Shown: piece by piece, positions 18,312 through 28,317 of the stretch | Layout of the letters: each line of letters starts with the position of its first letter | How positions within the stretch are numbered: the stretch's first letter is position 1 | DNA from: Lysobacteraceae bacterium P | Lineage (GTDB): Bacteria > Pseudomonadota > Gammaproteobacteria > Xanthomonadales > Xanthomonadaceae | DNA length: 64,000 bases | Direction: 5' to 3' | NCBI GenBank assembly: GCA_005503055.1 | Contig: SCOX01000005.1 | Span: 1 to 64,000 of the forward strand | Translations under genes and position numbers: made by a program | Notes under the pieces: generated by a model | Told to the model about the DNA's origin: nothing | Database searches by the model: none | The model's input: only the letters and a program-made list of their open reading frames with translations

Positions 18312-19484
18312 TCAGCCCTCGGCCCGGACCCAGACCCGCTCGGCCGGGTCCAGCTCGGCGGTCTCCATGACCGGGCCGCGCCAACCGAAGCCGCAAATCG
18401 CCAGGGCGCCCTGGTGGATCGGGTCCAGGCCGAAGGCCTGTTCCAGTTCGACCTCGTTGATCGCGCCGGTGATGAACGCGCCCAGCCCGGCCTCGGTGGC
18501 GGACAGATACAACGTCTGCGACAGGTGCCCGCCTTCCAGCGCCACGACGCGGTAGCCCTTGGCGTGGTGGCGGTACTTCCAGAAGGTGCGGTCGAAGCGC
18601 GGCGACAGCAGCACCACCACGTGCGCGTCGGCGAACCAGTGCTGCTGCGCGACCATGTCCATCACGAAGTCGCGCAGCGGCTTGGCGGGCGCGGGCAGCG
18701 GCTCCAGCGCGTGTTCCTGCGACTGGTAGTGGTACAGGCCGGGCGCGACGCCTTCGACGTGCTGCACGATGAGGTAGCACTCCATCGGATGCAGGCCGCC
18801 GCCGGAGGGCACGTTCTTCTTCAGGAATACGGTGTCGTCGGACACGCGCACTTCGGCCTGCGCGGCGAACACGCGCTGCAGCACCTGCGCGAAGGTGTCG
18901 AACGGAATCTTGCGGCTGGCATCGAAGTTGCGGCACGTGGCGCGGCGCGCGAGCAGATCGTCGAAGGCATTCGGGGCGACGCGGGGCAATGGCAGTCGCA
19001 GGCTCTCGTCGCTGCGGCGTGCGGCTTCGACCGGCGGTGCGCCCAGCACTTCGCGCATCGCCACCGCGGTTTCGGTGCCGCTGTCCTTGGAGTTCTGCAC
19101 GGTGTCCACGCCGGTCCAGCGGGTGAAGGCGTGCAGCGTCGCGGCGAGCGGATGCCAGTAGGTGCCGCGCAGCGATTCGTCGCGCGCGCGCATCGCCTCG
19201 TGCTCCGGCGCGTCGCTGACGATCAGGCCTTCGCTCAGCAGCCGCGCCAGCGCCTCCGGATCGGCGTCCAGCATCTCCGCCTCGATCCACTGCCCGGGAC
19301 TCAACGCGCCGAGCAGCTCGCGACCGGCCTCGTCGATCTCGACCTCCGTGCCGATGTGCGGGGCGAGCGCGAACCAGCGGCGATCGCGGCGCAACCCGTC
19401 GCCGCCGCCGAGCAGCACGGACAGGTCGAACTCCACCTGCTCCCGCGGCTCCAGGAACACCACCCCACAACGGCGAACGCGCAT
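18312..19484 (-). CDS. SagB/McbC-type dehydrogenase, putative peptide maturation dehydrogenase
   Basis: A 390-residue flavoprotein. Residues 1-150 form an N-terminal region resembling the winged-helix-like part of SagB relatives. From about residue 185 follows a nitroreductase-fold domain: ARRATCRNFDASRKIPFDTF, PSGGGLHPMECYLIV, then GYRVVALEGGHLSQTLYLSA, which matches the McbC/SagB core that binds FMN and oxidises azolines to azoles. The protein fits the family named 'putative peptide maturation dehydrogenase' (as I recall, TIGR04511), described with small modified peptides in Lysobacter-type genomes. ATG 19484 has AGGGGAAG about seven bases upstream. It is divergent from two precursor-like peptide genes. 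No YcaO partner is nearby. Confidence 0.82.
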   Translation of the reverse strand: MRVRRCGVVFLEPREQVEFDLSVLLGGGDGLRRDRRWFALAPHIGTEVEIDEAGRELLGALSPGQWIEAEMLDADPEALARLLSEGLIVSDAPEHEAMRARDESLRGTYWHPLAATLHAFTRWTGVDTVQNSKDSGTETAVAMREVLGAPPVEAARRSDESLRLPLPRVAPNAFDDLLARRATCRNFDASRKIPFDTFAQVLQRVFAAQAEVRVSDDTVFLKKNVPSGGGLHPMECYLIVQHVEGVAPGLYHYQSQEHALEPLPAPAKPLRDFVMDMVAQQHWFADAHVVVLLSPRFDRTFWKYRHHAKGYRVVALEGGHLSQTLYLSATEAGLGAFITGAINEVELEQAFGLDPIHQGALAICGFGWRGPVMETAELDPAERVWVRAEG

Positions 19485-19618
19485 GCCGGACTTCCCCTCT
19501 GGCGAAGCGGCTACTTTGCTTGTCCGGCCAGCCGTTTGGGAAGTAGGGTGGACACCGGCACCGACCGGTTCAGGCGGCGCCGACATTCGTCCCGCAAGTC
19601 ACCAACGGAAGGAACGAC

Positions 19619-19966
19619 ATGCAATCCATCACCACCGAACACAGCGCGCGGACGCAAGCCAAGCCGCGCAGCGTCCCCATGACCAATCAGGCCGCGATCA
19701 AGCTCGTCGACCTGTTGGCCACCAGCGACGAGTTCCGCGACGTCTTCATGCGCGATGCGCGGACCGCACTGGAAACCTGGCAGTTCGACCAGAACACCAT
19801 CGACTGGTTCTGGTGGGACTGCAAGATGGGGATTACGCAGTTGGCGTCGAAGGAAGTCATTGCGGCGGCGCGGGATGAGATCGTGTCGATGCTGATGGCC
19901 GAGCTCAATCAGACCACCCCTAGACTCGATACCGGGCTGGAAAGCCAGCGCCGACTGCGTCAGTAA
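19619..19966 (+). CDS. Putative modified peptide precursor 1 (NHLP/Nif11-like leader)
   Basis: A 115-residue peptide. The section QAAIKLVDLLATSDEFRDVF, followed by MRDARTALETW, resembles the nitrile-hydratase/Nif11-type leaders of RiPP precursors, where DPxFRxxLLxDPxxAL is typical. After an aromatic WFWWDC patch comes a block shared with peptide 2: CK..xLASK, then an amphipathic helix ending ML, then xxTPxLD. The last 15 residues differ from peptide 2 and include Ser, Thr and basic residues. It has a single Cys, so a lanthipeptide-like core is unlikely. ATG 19619 follows GGAAGGA at ideal spacing. It fits the 'putative modified peptide' family paired with the adjacent dehydrogenase. Confidence 0.78.
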   Translation: MQSITTEHSARTQAKPRSVPMTNQAAIKLVDLLATSDEFRDVFMRDARTALETWQFDQNTIDWFWWDCKMGITQLASKEVIAAARDEIVSMLMAELNQTTPRLDTGLESQRRLRQ

Positions 19967-20003
19967 TTACTTGCTCGAGGGCTCCCGCGGCCCTGTGAGA
20001 TAC

Positions 20004-20031
20004 GGCCCCGCTGTCGTGCGGCAGCGGGGCC
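20004..20031 (+). terminator. Strong hairpin between the two precursor genes
   Basis: A perfect 10-bp stem (GGCCCCGCTG / CAGCGGGGCC) with an 8-nt loop begins 37 bp after peptide 1. It is followed by TT then mixed sequence, so the U-tract is poor. It may terminate or attenuate the peptide 1 transcript or protect its 3' end. A second short hairpin (20088-20102, GGCCCG / CGGGCC) lies 20 bp before peptide 2. Confidence 0.6.
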
Positions 20032-20122
20032 TTCCGTCGATATGTGGTTGTGACGGCAAGCACATAAGGGTTAGATTTTGCCGGATTGGCCCGCAACGGG
20101 CCTCCTGACGGGGATTTTGGGG

Positions 20123-20467
20123 ATGAACAAGCCGCTGACCGCACCGCTGGATCCGGCCCTGGCCGACCGGCTCCTGGACCTGCTGAGCACCGACGATCTG
20201 TTTCGCGAGCGCTTCCAGCGCGATCACCTCGCGGCGCTGCGGACGATCGGTTACGAATCCCCGACGCCGGGACAGATGACAGCGTGTGGCCTCGTCGCAA
20301 ACGCGCAACCTGAGGCCTTCCGCGACTGCAAAGTGCAGGAGCTGGCGTCGAAGGACGCGATCCAGGCCGCCCGTGTGGAGATCAAGGCGATGCTTACGCG
20401 TGGACTTGCCCAGAACACTCCTCAGCTTGACTCGCGTACTTCGTCGACTGCGTACGCGTTGAAGTGA
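20123..20467 (+). CDS. Putative modified peptide precursor 2 (NHLP/Nif11-like leader)
   Basis: A 114-residue paralog of peptide 1. The leader-like helix LADRLLDLLSTDDLFRERFQ, followed by RDHLAAL, aligns with peptide 1's LATSDEFRDVFMRDARTAL. The shared block DCK..ELASKDAIQAARVEIK is followed by ML and NTPQLDS. The tail RTSSTAYALK is different from peptide 1. It has two Cys (TACGL and RDCKV), one at the conserved position. ATG 20123 starts MNKPLTAPLD; the upstream GGGG is a weak ribosome site. About 155 bp separate it from peptide 1. It is convergent with the nucleotide-cyclase gene. Confidence 0.78.
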   Translation: MNKPLTAPLDPALADRLLDLLSTDDLFRERFQRDHLAALRTIGYESPTPGQMTACGLVANAQPEAFRDCKVQELASKDAIQAARVEIKAMLTRGLAQNTPQLDSRTSSTAYALK

Positions 20468-20472
20468 TGGCA

Positions 20473-20491
20473 GCCCGGCGTGCAGCCGGGC
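20473..20491. terminator. Hairpin between convergent peptide 2 and cyclase genes
   Basis: A perfect 7-bp stem GCCCGGC / GCCGGGC with a five-base loop sits in the 30 bp between the two convergent stop codons. It lacks a U-tract in either direction but is positioned to end both transcripts. Confidence 0.5.
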
Positions 20492-20497
20492 GTGGCA

Positions 20498-22984
20498 TCA
20501 ACCCTTCGTCGCCGACTCATTGCTGTCGGCGACGTTGAGGGCCTGCAAGCAGTAGCTGCATTCCATTTCGATGTAGGCGAGGCCGCGCCTAGCCTGCAGC
20601 CAACGACTTTGCTCCGTGGCCTTGGCCGTGTTGCCGAGCGCGTCGTAGGCTCGTTTCAATGCCACGTGCGTCTGGAAGCGCTCATGTCCCGCCTCGGCCA
20701 ACGGCACCAACACCTTCACCGCTTCGGTCGGCTTTCCGGCCGCGGTCAGCACCTCGGCGCGCAGTATTGAATGGAACTCCGCCACGGTGCGAACCTCGGT
20801 GAGCTCCTTACGCTGCGGAAAATCGTCGAGCACACGGTGCGCAAGCTCCGTATCCCCCATGCGGACCGCCAGCAATCCTGCGGCCAGGGCAAGAACGGCA
20901 TCATCTTCCGCGTCAGCGCCCAGGGAGCCGACAGGTCGTAGCGTCGCGAGCGAAAGTCGCGCTGCCTCATTAACGTGTCGCAGCGCCGTCAAGCGATCGC
21001 CGGCTTTCCAACTCACTACCGCCGCCGGTAGTAGGAATGACCTCGCATTGAGGCCCCCGCTGGCGCGCGCAGCCTGCAATGCCCTGTCCGAAATCCGCGC
21101 CGCTTCGTCCCACTTTCCCTGATCGACCGCAAGCGAGATCCGCTCGAGGTTTCCGTGCAGGTTGCTCGCCGGCACGCGATCCAGCCACTTCTTCGCCGAA
21201 ACAAAATCGCGACGGGCGGCGTCGACAGCGGCGCGTCGACGCAGACTGCTGCCTGGCGATCGCGCAGATGCCTGGTCGAAGGCAACAGCAGCCTTGTCGT
21301 ACTCCCCCAACGCCAGCTGGGCGCGGCCCACCGAGTCCAAGCCGATCGAGATGGACGAGTTCTGGGGCACAGCGGCTGCTGTCGCGAACGCGAGCGACTC
21401 CTTGAAGCGGTTGTCGGTGAACAGCCACATCGCTGCGTTGCTTACCGCTGGCAAATAGTCAGGGTAGAGTTTGGCGAGATTGACCCACATGCTCGATGTC
21501 TTGCCCGGCTCGTCGTAACGCGATACCCACGCATCGACGTACATGGCTTCGCGGGGCGCCAGCCGGTCGCTAAGTGATTTGGCCTTCCTTAGCGATGCTT
21601 CGCCACCTGGCGCGTCCACCTGCGCGTAACGCACACGCATCTGGCCAATCCACGCCAAGGCGAAGCGGGGATCAAGTTGCGTCGCCTTTTGATAAAGCTC
21701 CTGTGCCTGCGAGTACTCACCCCGCGCCAGAGCGATCTCACCCAGCGAGTATGCCCGCAAGGCATCCAGGTTCGATGTACTAACCTTGGATAGTGGCAGG
21801 GAGTCACGCTCAACTGACTTTACGGCCTCGCCCAGCTCGCCGCGCAGCGCAGCGCTCACCTCGTCGATGGACGCCAGAACGGAGCCGATTTCGGCGCCAT
21901 CGGTGGACTTCGCATACAAGGTCGTTTGCGTATGCGGATCAATAATCTCCGCACTCACGCGCACCTTCCCGCCCACTTCCGCCACCGTCGGCAGAATCAC
22001 CGCGCGCGCACCATCGCGCAGCGCGATTTCGGAGGCGATGGCGCGATCGAGCTTGGTATCGGGCTTGAGCTGCATCCGCGCCAGCGTGTCGCGGGCTTTC
22101 AGATCGCTGAGCACGTTGACGTAGCGCGACTGCTCCAGGCTGATGCGGAAGGCCTGTTCCAGCGAGTCGTCGAGGACGCTCTGGCCGGTGAGGTTGCGCA
22201 GGTCGGCGACGACGACCCAGTCGCGCTGGTTGAAGGCGATGGCCGGTGCCGGACGCGTGGCGAACCAGACGCCCACGCCGATGCCGGCAATGATCGCGGC
22301 CTCGGCGGCGAGCGCGGCGGGTCGGCGCCACAGCGGGATGTCGCGCCACGCCTTGGGCGTGTGCGGCGGCATGCGCAGCGGGGCGATGCCGGGTTCGCCG
22401 ACTTCGTAGATCTGCTGGCCGTCGGGCACGCCCTTGAAGCGCCAGCGTCCGTGCGATTTCCACAGCAGGTGCTGGCCGCGTTCGCCCAGTTCGCGCGCGG
22501 CGCGGTGCGCCAGCGGTTCGGCGATGGCCGACAGCAGGATCTGTCCCGGGCGCGCCATCGCCATCAGGCGCGCGGCCATCGGTTTGGCCAGGCCTTCGAC
22601 TTCCAGCGGCTTGGCGCCGACGGACACGGCTTCGTCGCTGTTGCGCCAGGTCAGTACTTCGCCGACGTGCAGTCCGGCGCGTGCGCGCAGTTCGAGCCGG
22701 CGCGCATCGCCCATCGCGCGCAGTTCGCGCACGTAGTCGAGGGCGAAACCGAGGCCGTCGATGGGGCGCTCGAACAGCAGCAACAGCCCGTCGGACCGGT
22801 CGATGAGACGACCGCGCCAGCGTTGCTGCAGATCCAGCACCAGTCGATCGTGGTCGCGGAACAGCGTCGCCGCGTCGACGTCGCCGATGCGTTCGACCAG
22901 GCTGGTCGAGTCGCACAGGTCGGTCAGCAACAGCGTGCGCAGTTGCGGCGCTTCGATCGAGGGGCGATGGGTCATCTCGTTCAT
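20498..22984 (-). CDS. Membrane class III nucleotide cyclase with TPRs, putative peptide modification system cyclase
   Basis: An 828-residue protein. Residues 15-195 are an adenylate/guanylate cyclase catalytic domain. Both metal Asp positions are kept, D22 in LLLTDLCDST and D65 in RSDGLLLLF, and GLHVGEV lies near 105. Residues 225-243 are a single membrane segment. Residues 255-400 resemble the FlgO/TolB-N-like domain seen behind bacterial cyclases and kinases. From about 405 come TPR-like helical repeats, ending with a CSYC motif. The domain set fits the family called 'putative peptide modification system cyclase' (as I recall, TIGR04510). It lies 28 bp after a cNMP-binding GGDEF gene, so the two are co-transcribed. 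Confidence 0.82.
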   Translation of the reverse strand: MNEMTHRPSIEAPQLRTLLLTDLCDSTSLVERIGDVDAATLFRDHDRLVLDLQQRWRGRLIDRSDGLLLLFERPIDGLGFALDYVRELRAMGDARRLELRARAGLHVGEVLTWRNSDEAVSVGAKPLEVEGLAKPMAARLMAMARPGQILLSAIAEPLAHRAARELGERGQHLLWKSHGRWRFKGVPDGQQIYEVGEPGIAPLRMPPHTPKAWRDIPLWRRPAALAAEAAIIAGIGVGVWFATRPAPAIAFNQRDWVVVADLRNLTGQSVLDDSLEQAFRISLEQSRYVNVLSDLKARDTLARMQLKPDTKLDRAIASEIALRDGARAVILPTVAEVGGKVRVSAEIIDPHTQTTLYAKSTDGAEIGSVLASIDEVSAALRGELGEAVKSVERDSLPLSKVSTSNLDALRAYSLGEIALARGEYSQAQELYQKATQLDPRFALAWIGQMRVRYAQVDAPGGEASLRKAKSLSDRLAPREAMYVDAWVSRYDEPGKTSSMWVNLAKLYPDYLPAVSNAAMWLFTDNRFKESLAFATAAAVPQNSSISIGLDSVGRAQLALGEYDKAAVAFDQASARSPGSSLRRRAAVDAARRDFVSAKKWLDRVPASNLHGNLERISLAVDQGKWDEAARISDRALQAARASGGLNARSFLLPAAVVSWKAGDRLTALRHVNEAARLSLATLRPVGSLGADAEDDAVLALAAGLLAVRMGDTELAHRVLDDFPQRKELTEVRTVAEFHSILRAEVLTAAGKPTEAVKVLVPLAEAGHERFQTHVALKRAYDALGNTAKATEQSRWLQARRGLAYIEMECSYCLQALNVADSNESATKG

Positions 22985-23012
22985 CGCGTGCGATCCCTCT
23001 AGGTAGGTCGGC

Positions 23013-24065
23013 TCAGGCCGACGTCAGTTCCATGTCGTGCCAGTGCACGCGATTGCCGCCCAGGCGCTTGGCCTGGTAGAGCGCGGCGTCGGCGTGAGCG
23101 TACCAGTCGGTCCAATCCTTGGCAGGGTCGATCAGGCAGGCGCCGACGCTCAGCGGACACATCAGCGGCGTGCCGTGCGACATCTGCATCAGGCCCTGGG
23201 CCGTGGCGATGATGAACTCGGCGAAGCGCAGGACTTCTTCCTGGCGGTCGGTCACCACCAGCAGGCAGAACTCGTCGCCGCCCAGTCGGCAGGCGAAGTC
23301 CTCCGGGCCGGCGATCGAACGCAGGATGTTGGCCACGCCCTGCAGGACGCGATCGCCGACGAGGTGGCCGTGGTCGTCGTTGACCTGCTTGAAGCGGTCG
23401 CAGTCCACCAGCAGCAGGCCCATCCCGCGCGGGATGCCGATTTCGCGGCACTCCTGCAGGTGCAGGGTCAGGCCGCGGCGGTTGTAGAGGCTGGTGAGCT
23501 CGTCGGTGCGGACCAGCTCTTCGGTCTGGTTGAGCTGGTGCGTGGCCGCGTACAGGCTGTCGAGCGCCGACTGCAGTTCTTCGTTGCGGCGGCGCAGGCG
23601 GCGGATCAGGCTTTGTTCGTTGAGCACCACGCGCAGGATGGCGCGGCGCAGGAAATACGACACCAGGCCGGGGTCGCGATCGACCAGGCGCTGGAATTCC
23701 TCGTGGCGCAGTTCGATCAGGAGGCCATCGCTGGCGGCGACGGCGTCGGCGCTGCGCACGTGGTCGCCGATCAGCAAGCCGAGTTCGCCGAAGAATTCGC
23801 TGGGGCCCAGGCGCTTGCCGACGAGGTCGTCGCCGAAGTCCAGGTCGACCACGCCGCGGGCGATGACGAACATCGTGGTGCCCAGTTCGCCACGGCGGAA
23901 CAGGAGCTGCCCGGCTTCGACGCGGCGCGGGCGGCCGAGCTCGGCGAACAGCTCGTATTCCGCTTCGGTAAGCACCGCCGTCGCCACGTCCGCAGGCGCC
24001 GTGCTGGTCTTCCCGGAGTTGATGGAATCGCGCGTCTGGAGCGACGCGGCACTGTCACGAGTCAT
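23013..24065 (-). CDS. Cyclic-nucleotide-binding domain fused to GGDEF diguanylate cyclase
   Basis: A 350-residue soluble signalling protein. Residues 30-150 form a CRP-like cNMP-binding domain (FRRGELGTTMFVIARGVVDL, then FFGELGLLIG). Residues 155-190 are a connecting helix. Residues 188-345 are a GGDEF domain with an intact RLGGDEF active site, so synthesis of c-di-GMP from GTP is expected. The inhibitory I-site RxxD is changed to GPED, suggesting relaxed product inhibition. It is the first gene of the operon with the class III cyclase. A cAMP or cGMP to c-di-GMP relay within the peptide locus is a reasonable inference. Confidence 0.88.
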   Translation of the reverse strand: MTRDSAASLQTRDSINSGKTSTAPADVATAVLTEAEYELFAELGRPRRVEAGQLLFRRGELGTTMFVIARGVVDLDFGDDLVGKRLGPSEFFGELGLLIGDHVRSADAVAASDGLLIELRHEEFQRLVDRDPGLVSYFLRRAILRVVLNEQSLIRRLRRRNEELQSALDSLYAATHQLNQTEELVRTDELTSLYNRRGLTLHLQECREIGIPRGMGLLLVDCDRFKQVNDDHGHLVGDRVLQGVANILRSIAGPEDFACRLGGDEFCLLVVTDRQEEVLRFAEFIIATAQGLMQMSHGTPLMCPLSVGACLIDPAKDWTDWYAHADAALYQAKRLGGNRVHWHDMELTSA

Positions 24066-24173
24066 CCAACGAAAGCCCAGTCCCTGGGAGGCTGGAGAAT
24101 AGCATCTGAATCTTGTGACGAACGCCTCATCGGCGTTGGACCGGACAGGGGTGCTGAATGCGCTCCGGGTCCG

Positions 24174-24200
24174 TCCCTCCCCCGCGACGCAGGGGAGGGA
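24174..24200. terminator. Inverted repeat downstream of aceA
   Basis: TCCCTCCCC / GGGGAGGGA form a perfect 9-bp stem around nine loop bases, beginning about 10 bp beyond the aceA stop. It resembles a family of CCCTCCCC...GGGGAGGG repeats also present near 30.57 kb, 38.9 kb and 46.9 kb. It could end the aceBA transcript, though there is no U-tract. Confidence 0.45.
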
Positions 24201-24209
24201 ATCCGGGCG

Positions 24210-25508
24210 TCAGGCGGCCGCGGCGCGCTTCCCGTGGAACTGCTCTTCCTCGGTCGAGCCCTTCAGCGCGACCGTCGACGACTGGCCGCCCTGGATGGTC
24301 TGGGTCACCGCGTCGAAGTAGCCGGTGCCAACCTCGCGCTGGTGCTTGACCGCGGTGAAGCCCTTGTCGGCCGCGGCGAACTCCGCTTCCTGCAGTTCGA
24401 CGAAGGCGCTCATCTGCCGGCGCGCGTAGCCGTGGGCCAGGTTGAACATGCCGTAGTTGAGGCTGTGGAAGCCGGCCAGGGTGATGAACTGGAACTTGTA
24501 GCCGTAGCCGGCGATTTCCTTCTGGAACCGGGCGATGGTCGCGTCGTCCAGGTTCTTCTTCCAGTTGAAGCTGGGCGAGCAGTTGTAGGCCAGCAGCTTG
24601 CCGGGGAACTTGGCGTGGATCGCCTCGGCGAACCTGCGCGCGAATTCCAGGTCCGGCTTGCCGGTCTCGCACCACACCAGGTCGGCGTAAGGCGCGTAGG
24701 CCAGGCCGCGGCTGATCGCCTGGTCCAGTCCCTTGTTGGTCTTGTAGAAGCCTTCCATCGTGCGCTCGCCGGTGCAGAAGGGCTTGTCGTTGTCGTCGAT
24801 GTCGGAGGTGATGAGATCGGCGGCCTCGGCATCGGTGCGCGCGACGATCAGCGTCGGCACGCCCATGACGTCTGCAGCCAGGCGCGCGGCGACGAGCTTC
24901 TCCACCGCTTCGCGCGTGGGCACCAGCACCTTGCCGCCCATGTGGCCGCACTTCTTCACCGACGCCAGCTGGTCTTCGAAATGCACGCCCGACGCGCCCG
25001 CCTCGATCATGCCCTTCATCAGCTCGAAAGCATTGAGCACGCCGCCGAAGCCGGCCTCCGCGTCGGCGACGATCGGCTGCAGGAAGTCGACATCGCCGGT
25101 GCCTTCGGCGCACTGGATCTGGTCGGCGCGCAGCAGCGTGTTGTTGATGCGGCGCACCACCTGCGGCACGGAGTTGGCCGGGTAGAGCGACTGGTCGGGG
25201 TACATCTCGCCGGCGATGTTGGCGTCCGCGGCGACCTGCCAGCCCGACAGGTAGATGGCCTTCAGGCCGGCCTTGACCTGCTGCATCGCCTGGTTGCCGG
25301 TAAGCGCGCCGAGCGCGTTCACGAACGGCTCGCTGTGCAGCGAACTCCACAGCTTCTGCGCGCCCAGCTTGGCGATGGTGTGCTCCACCGGCACGGTGCC
25401 GCGCAAACGCACCACGTCCTGGGCGCAGTAGGGGCGCGTGATGCCGGCCCAGCGCGGATTCGTGGCCCAGTCGTGGCGAAGTTGTTCGGCGGTCTGCAGG
25501 CTGGTCAT
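24210..25508 (-). CDS. aceA: Isocitrate lyase
   Basis: Cleaves isocitrate to glyoxylate and succinate, the first glyoxylate shunt step, allowing growth on acetate or fatty acids. The 432-residue protein has the catalytic [13 protein letters not shown] motif near residues 181-193. The metal-binding Asp/Glu stretch [11 protein letters not shown] is near 211, and [12 protein letters not shown] is in the active-site region. ATG 25508 gives [10 protein letters not shown], the canonical beginning; the open frame extends further upstream without family similarity. It follows aceB on the same strand with a 61-bp gap, so an aceBA operon is likely, read away from the LysR gene. Confidence 0.96.
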   Translation of the reverse strand: MTSLQTAEQLRHDWATNPRWAGITRPYCAQDVVRLRGTVPVEHTIAKLGAQKLWSSLHSEPFVNALGALTGNQAMQQVKAGLKAIYLSGWQVAADANIAGEMYPDQSLYPANSVPQVVRRINNTLLRADQIQCAEGTGDVDFLQPIVADAEAGFGGVLNAFELMKGMIEAGASGVHFEDQLASVKKCGHMGGKVLVPTREAVEKLVAARLAADVMGVPTLIVARTDAEAADLITSDIDDNDKPFCTGERTMEGFYKTNKGLDQAISRGLAYAPYADLVWCETGKPDLEFARRFAEAIHAKFPGKLLAYNCSPSFNWKKNLDDATIARFQKEIAGYGYKFQFITLAGFHSLNYGMFNLAHGYARRQMSAFVELQEAEFAAADKGFTAVKHQREVGTGYFDAVTQTIQGGQSSTVALKGSTEEEQFHGKRAAAA

Positions 25509-25569
25509 GGCGGTGATCCTTTCGATATCGACGGTTGGGCAGCGGAATGCGGAACGGTGGTCGTGGAGC

Positions 25570-27192
<1,623 letters not shown>

Positions 27193-27273
27193 GCTGTAAC
27201 TCCGTGGTAACCGTGGAGGGCCACCATGCGCTGGCGTTTGTTATTTGACAATGAATGTTTATCAATGCATATC

Positions 27274-27288
27274 ATTAGGTAACCTAAT
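27274..27288. promoter_or_regulatory. LysR-type operator candidate in aceB/LysR intergenic region
   Basis: ATTAGGT-A-ACCTAAT is a 7+7 inverted repeat fitting the T-N11-A rule of LysR binding sites. It lies in an AT-rich island (27238-27300) between divergent aceB and the regulator gene, 6 bp before the regulator's proposed TTG start. A TTGACA at 27245-27250 could be its -35 box, with CATATC about 17 bp on as a weak -10. Confidence 0.5.
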
Positions 27289-27293
27289 ACGTA

Positions 27294-28271
27294 TTGAAAC
27301 CATTGAGCCCGAGCCCGCCCAATAGCCCTCGGTTCGCCTACAAGGGCGACCGTCTCAAGCCCCTGCGCGCCTTCTGCCAGACGGCGAGGCTGGGTTCTGT
27401 CTCGCGTGCGGCCGAGGCGCTATACCTCAGCCAGCCGGCGGTGACGTTGCAATTGCAGGCGCTGGAACGGGAAATGGGCGTGCGCCTGCTGGAGCGCAGC
27501 GGACGGCGGATCGCCCTGACGCGGGAGGGACAGGAGTTGTACGACCTCGCCCGGCCGCTGGTGGAAGGCCTCGACGCATTGGACGCCGCGTTCCGTGAGC
27601 GCATTCGGGGCCTCGACGCAGGCGAGCTGAACGTCGCCGCCGGCAGCTCCACCATCCTGTATCTGCTGCCACCGATCGTGGAGGCCTTCCGCGCCGCGCA
27701 CCCGGAGGTGCGCCTGAGCCTGCACAACGTCACCGGCGCCAGCGGCCTGGACCTGCTGCGTTCCGACGCGGTGGACCTGGCGGTGGGCTCGATGCTCGAC
27801 GTCCCGGCGGACCTGAGCTACGAGCCGGTCTACCGTTTCGAGCCGATGCTGATCACGCCGCGCGACCACCCGCTGGCGCAGAAGGAAACGGTCACGCTGG
27901 AAGACCTGTCGCCGTACGGCCTGATCCTGCCGCCGCAGCGGCTGACCACCTACCGCCTGATCGACCTGGTGTTCCAGCAGAACCGGGTGCCGTACACGGT
28001 GGCGCTGGAAGTCGGCGGCTGGGAGGTCATCAAGCAGTACGTCGCGATGGGTCTGGGCATCAGCATCGTCACCGCGATCTGCCTGACCGAAGCCGACCGC
28101 GAGCGGCTCTCGGCACGCTCGCTGGCGGAGTATTTCCCCTCACGCACCTACGGCGTCGTGGTTCGCAAGGGCAAGTATTTATCGCCGCACGCCCGAGCAT
28201 TTGTAGAACTTATAAAGCCGGCGCTTTTCGAGCGCGGGGACTATTACTCGACCGGGCAATCCGAGCGCTGA
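27294..28271 (+). CDS. LysR-family transcriptional regulator of the glyoxylate shunt genes (probable)
   Basis: A 325-residue LysR regulator. The winged helix-turn-helix is at about residues 22-82 (LGSVSRAAEALYLSQPAVTL). The periplasmic-binding-protein-like effector domain begins near 108. It resembles the CysB-like branch. No good ATG is found before the conserved sequence, so TTG 27294 is proposed; TTG 27303 is an alternative. Divergent placement against aceBA and the palindrome between them suggest it regulates aceBA, but that is inference from position. Confidence 0.88.
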   Translation: MKPLSPSPPNSPRFAYKGDRLKPLRAFCQTARLGSVSRAAEALYLSQPAVTLQLQALEREMGVRLLERSGRRIALTREGQELYDLARPLVEGLDALDAAFRERIRGLDAGELNVAAGSSTILYLLPPIVEAFRAAHPEVRLSLHNVTGASGLDLLRSDAVDLAVGSMLDVPADLSYEPVYRFEPMLITPRDHPLAQKETVTLEDLSPYGLILPPQRLTTYRLIDLVFQQNRVPYTVALEVGGWEVIKQYVAMGLGISIVTAICLTEADRERLSARSLAEYFPSRTYGVVVRKGKYLSPHARAFVELIKPALFERGDYYSTGQSER

Positions 28272-28317
28272 CGTTCAAGCACCGATCAGCGACCTCAGCG
28301 GCCCGTGAGGACCGCCA

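Noticed and set aside
18312..19484. Ordinary nitroreductase unrelated to peptides
   Set aside because: The SagB/McbC-like motifs, the extra N-terminal domain and the adjacent precursor-like genes favour a peptide-tailoring role, though enzyme activity is unproven.
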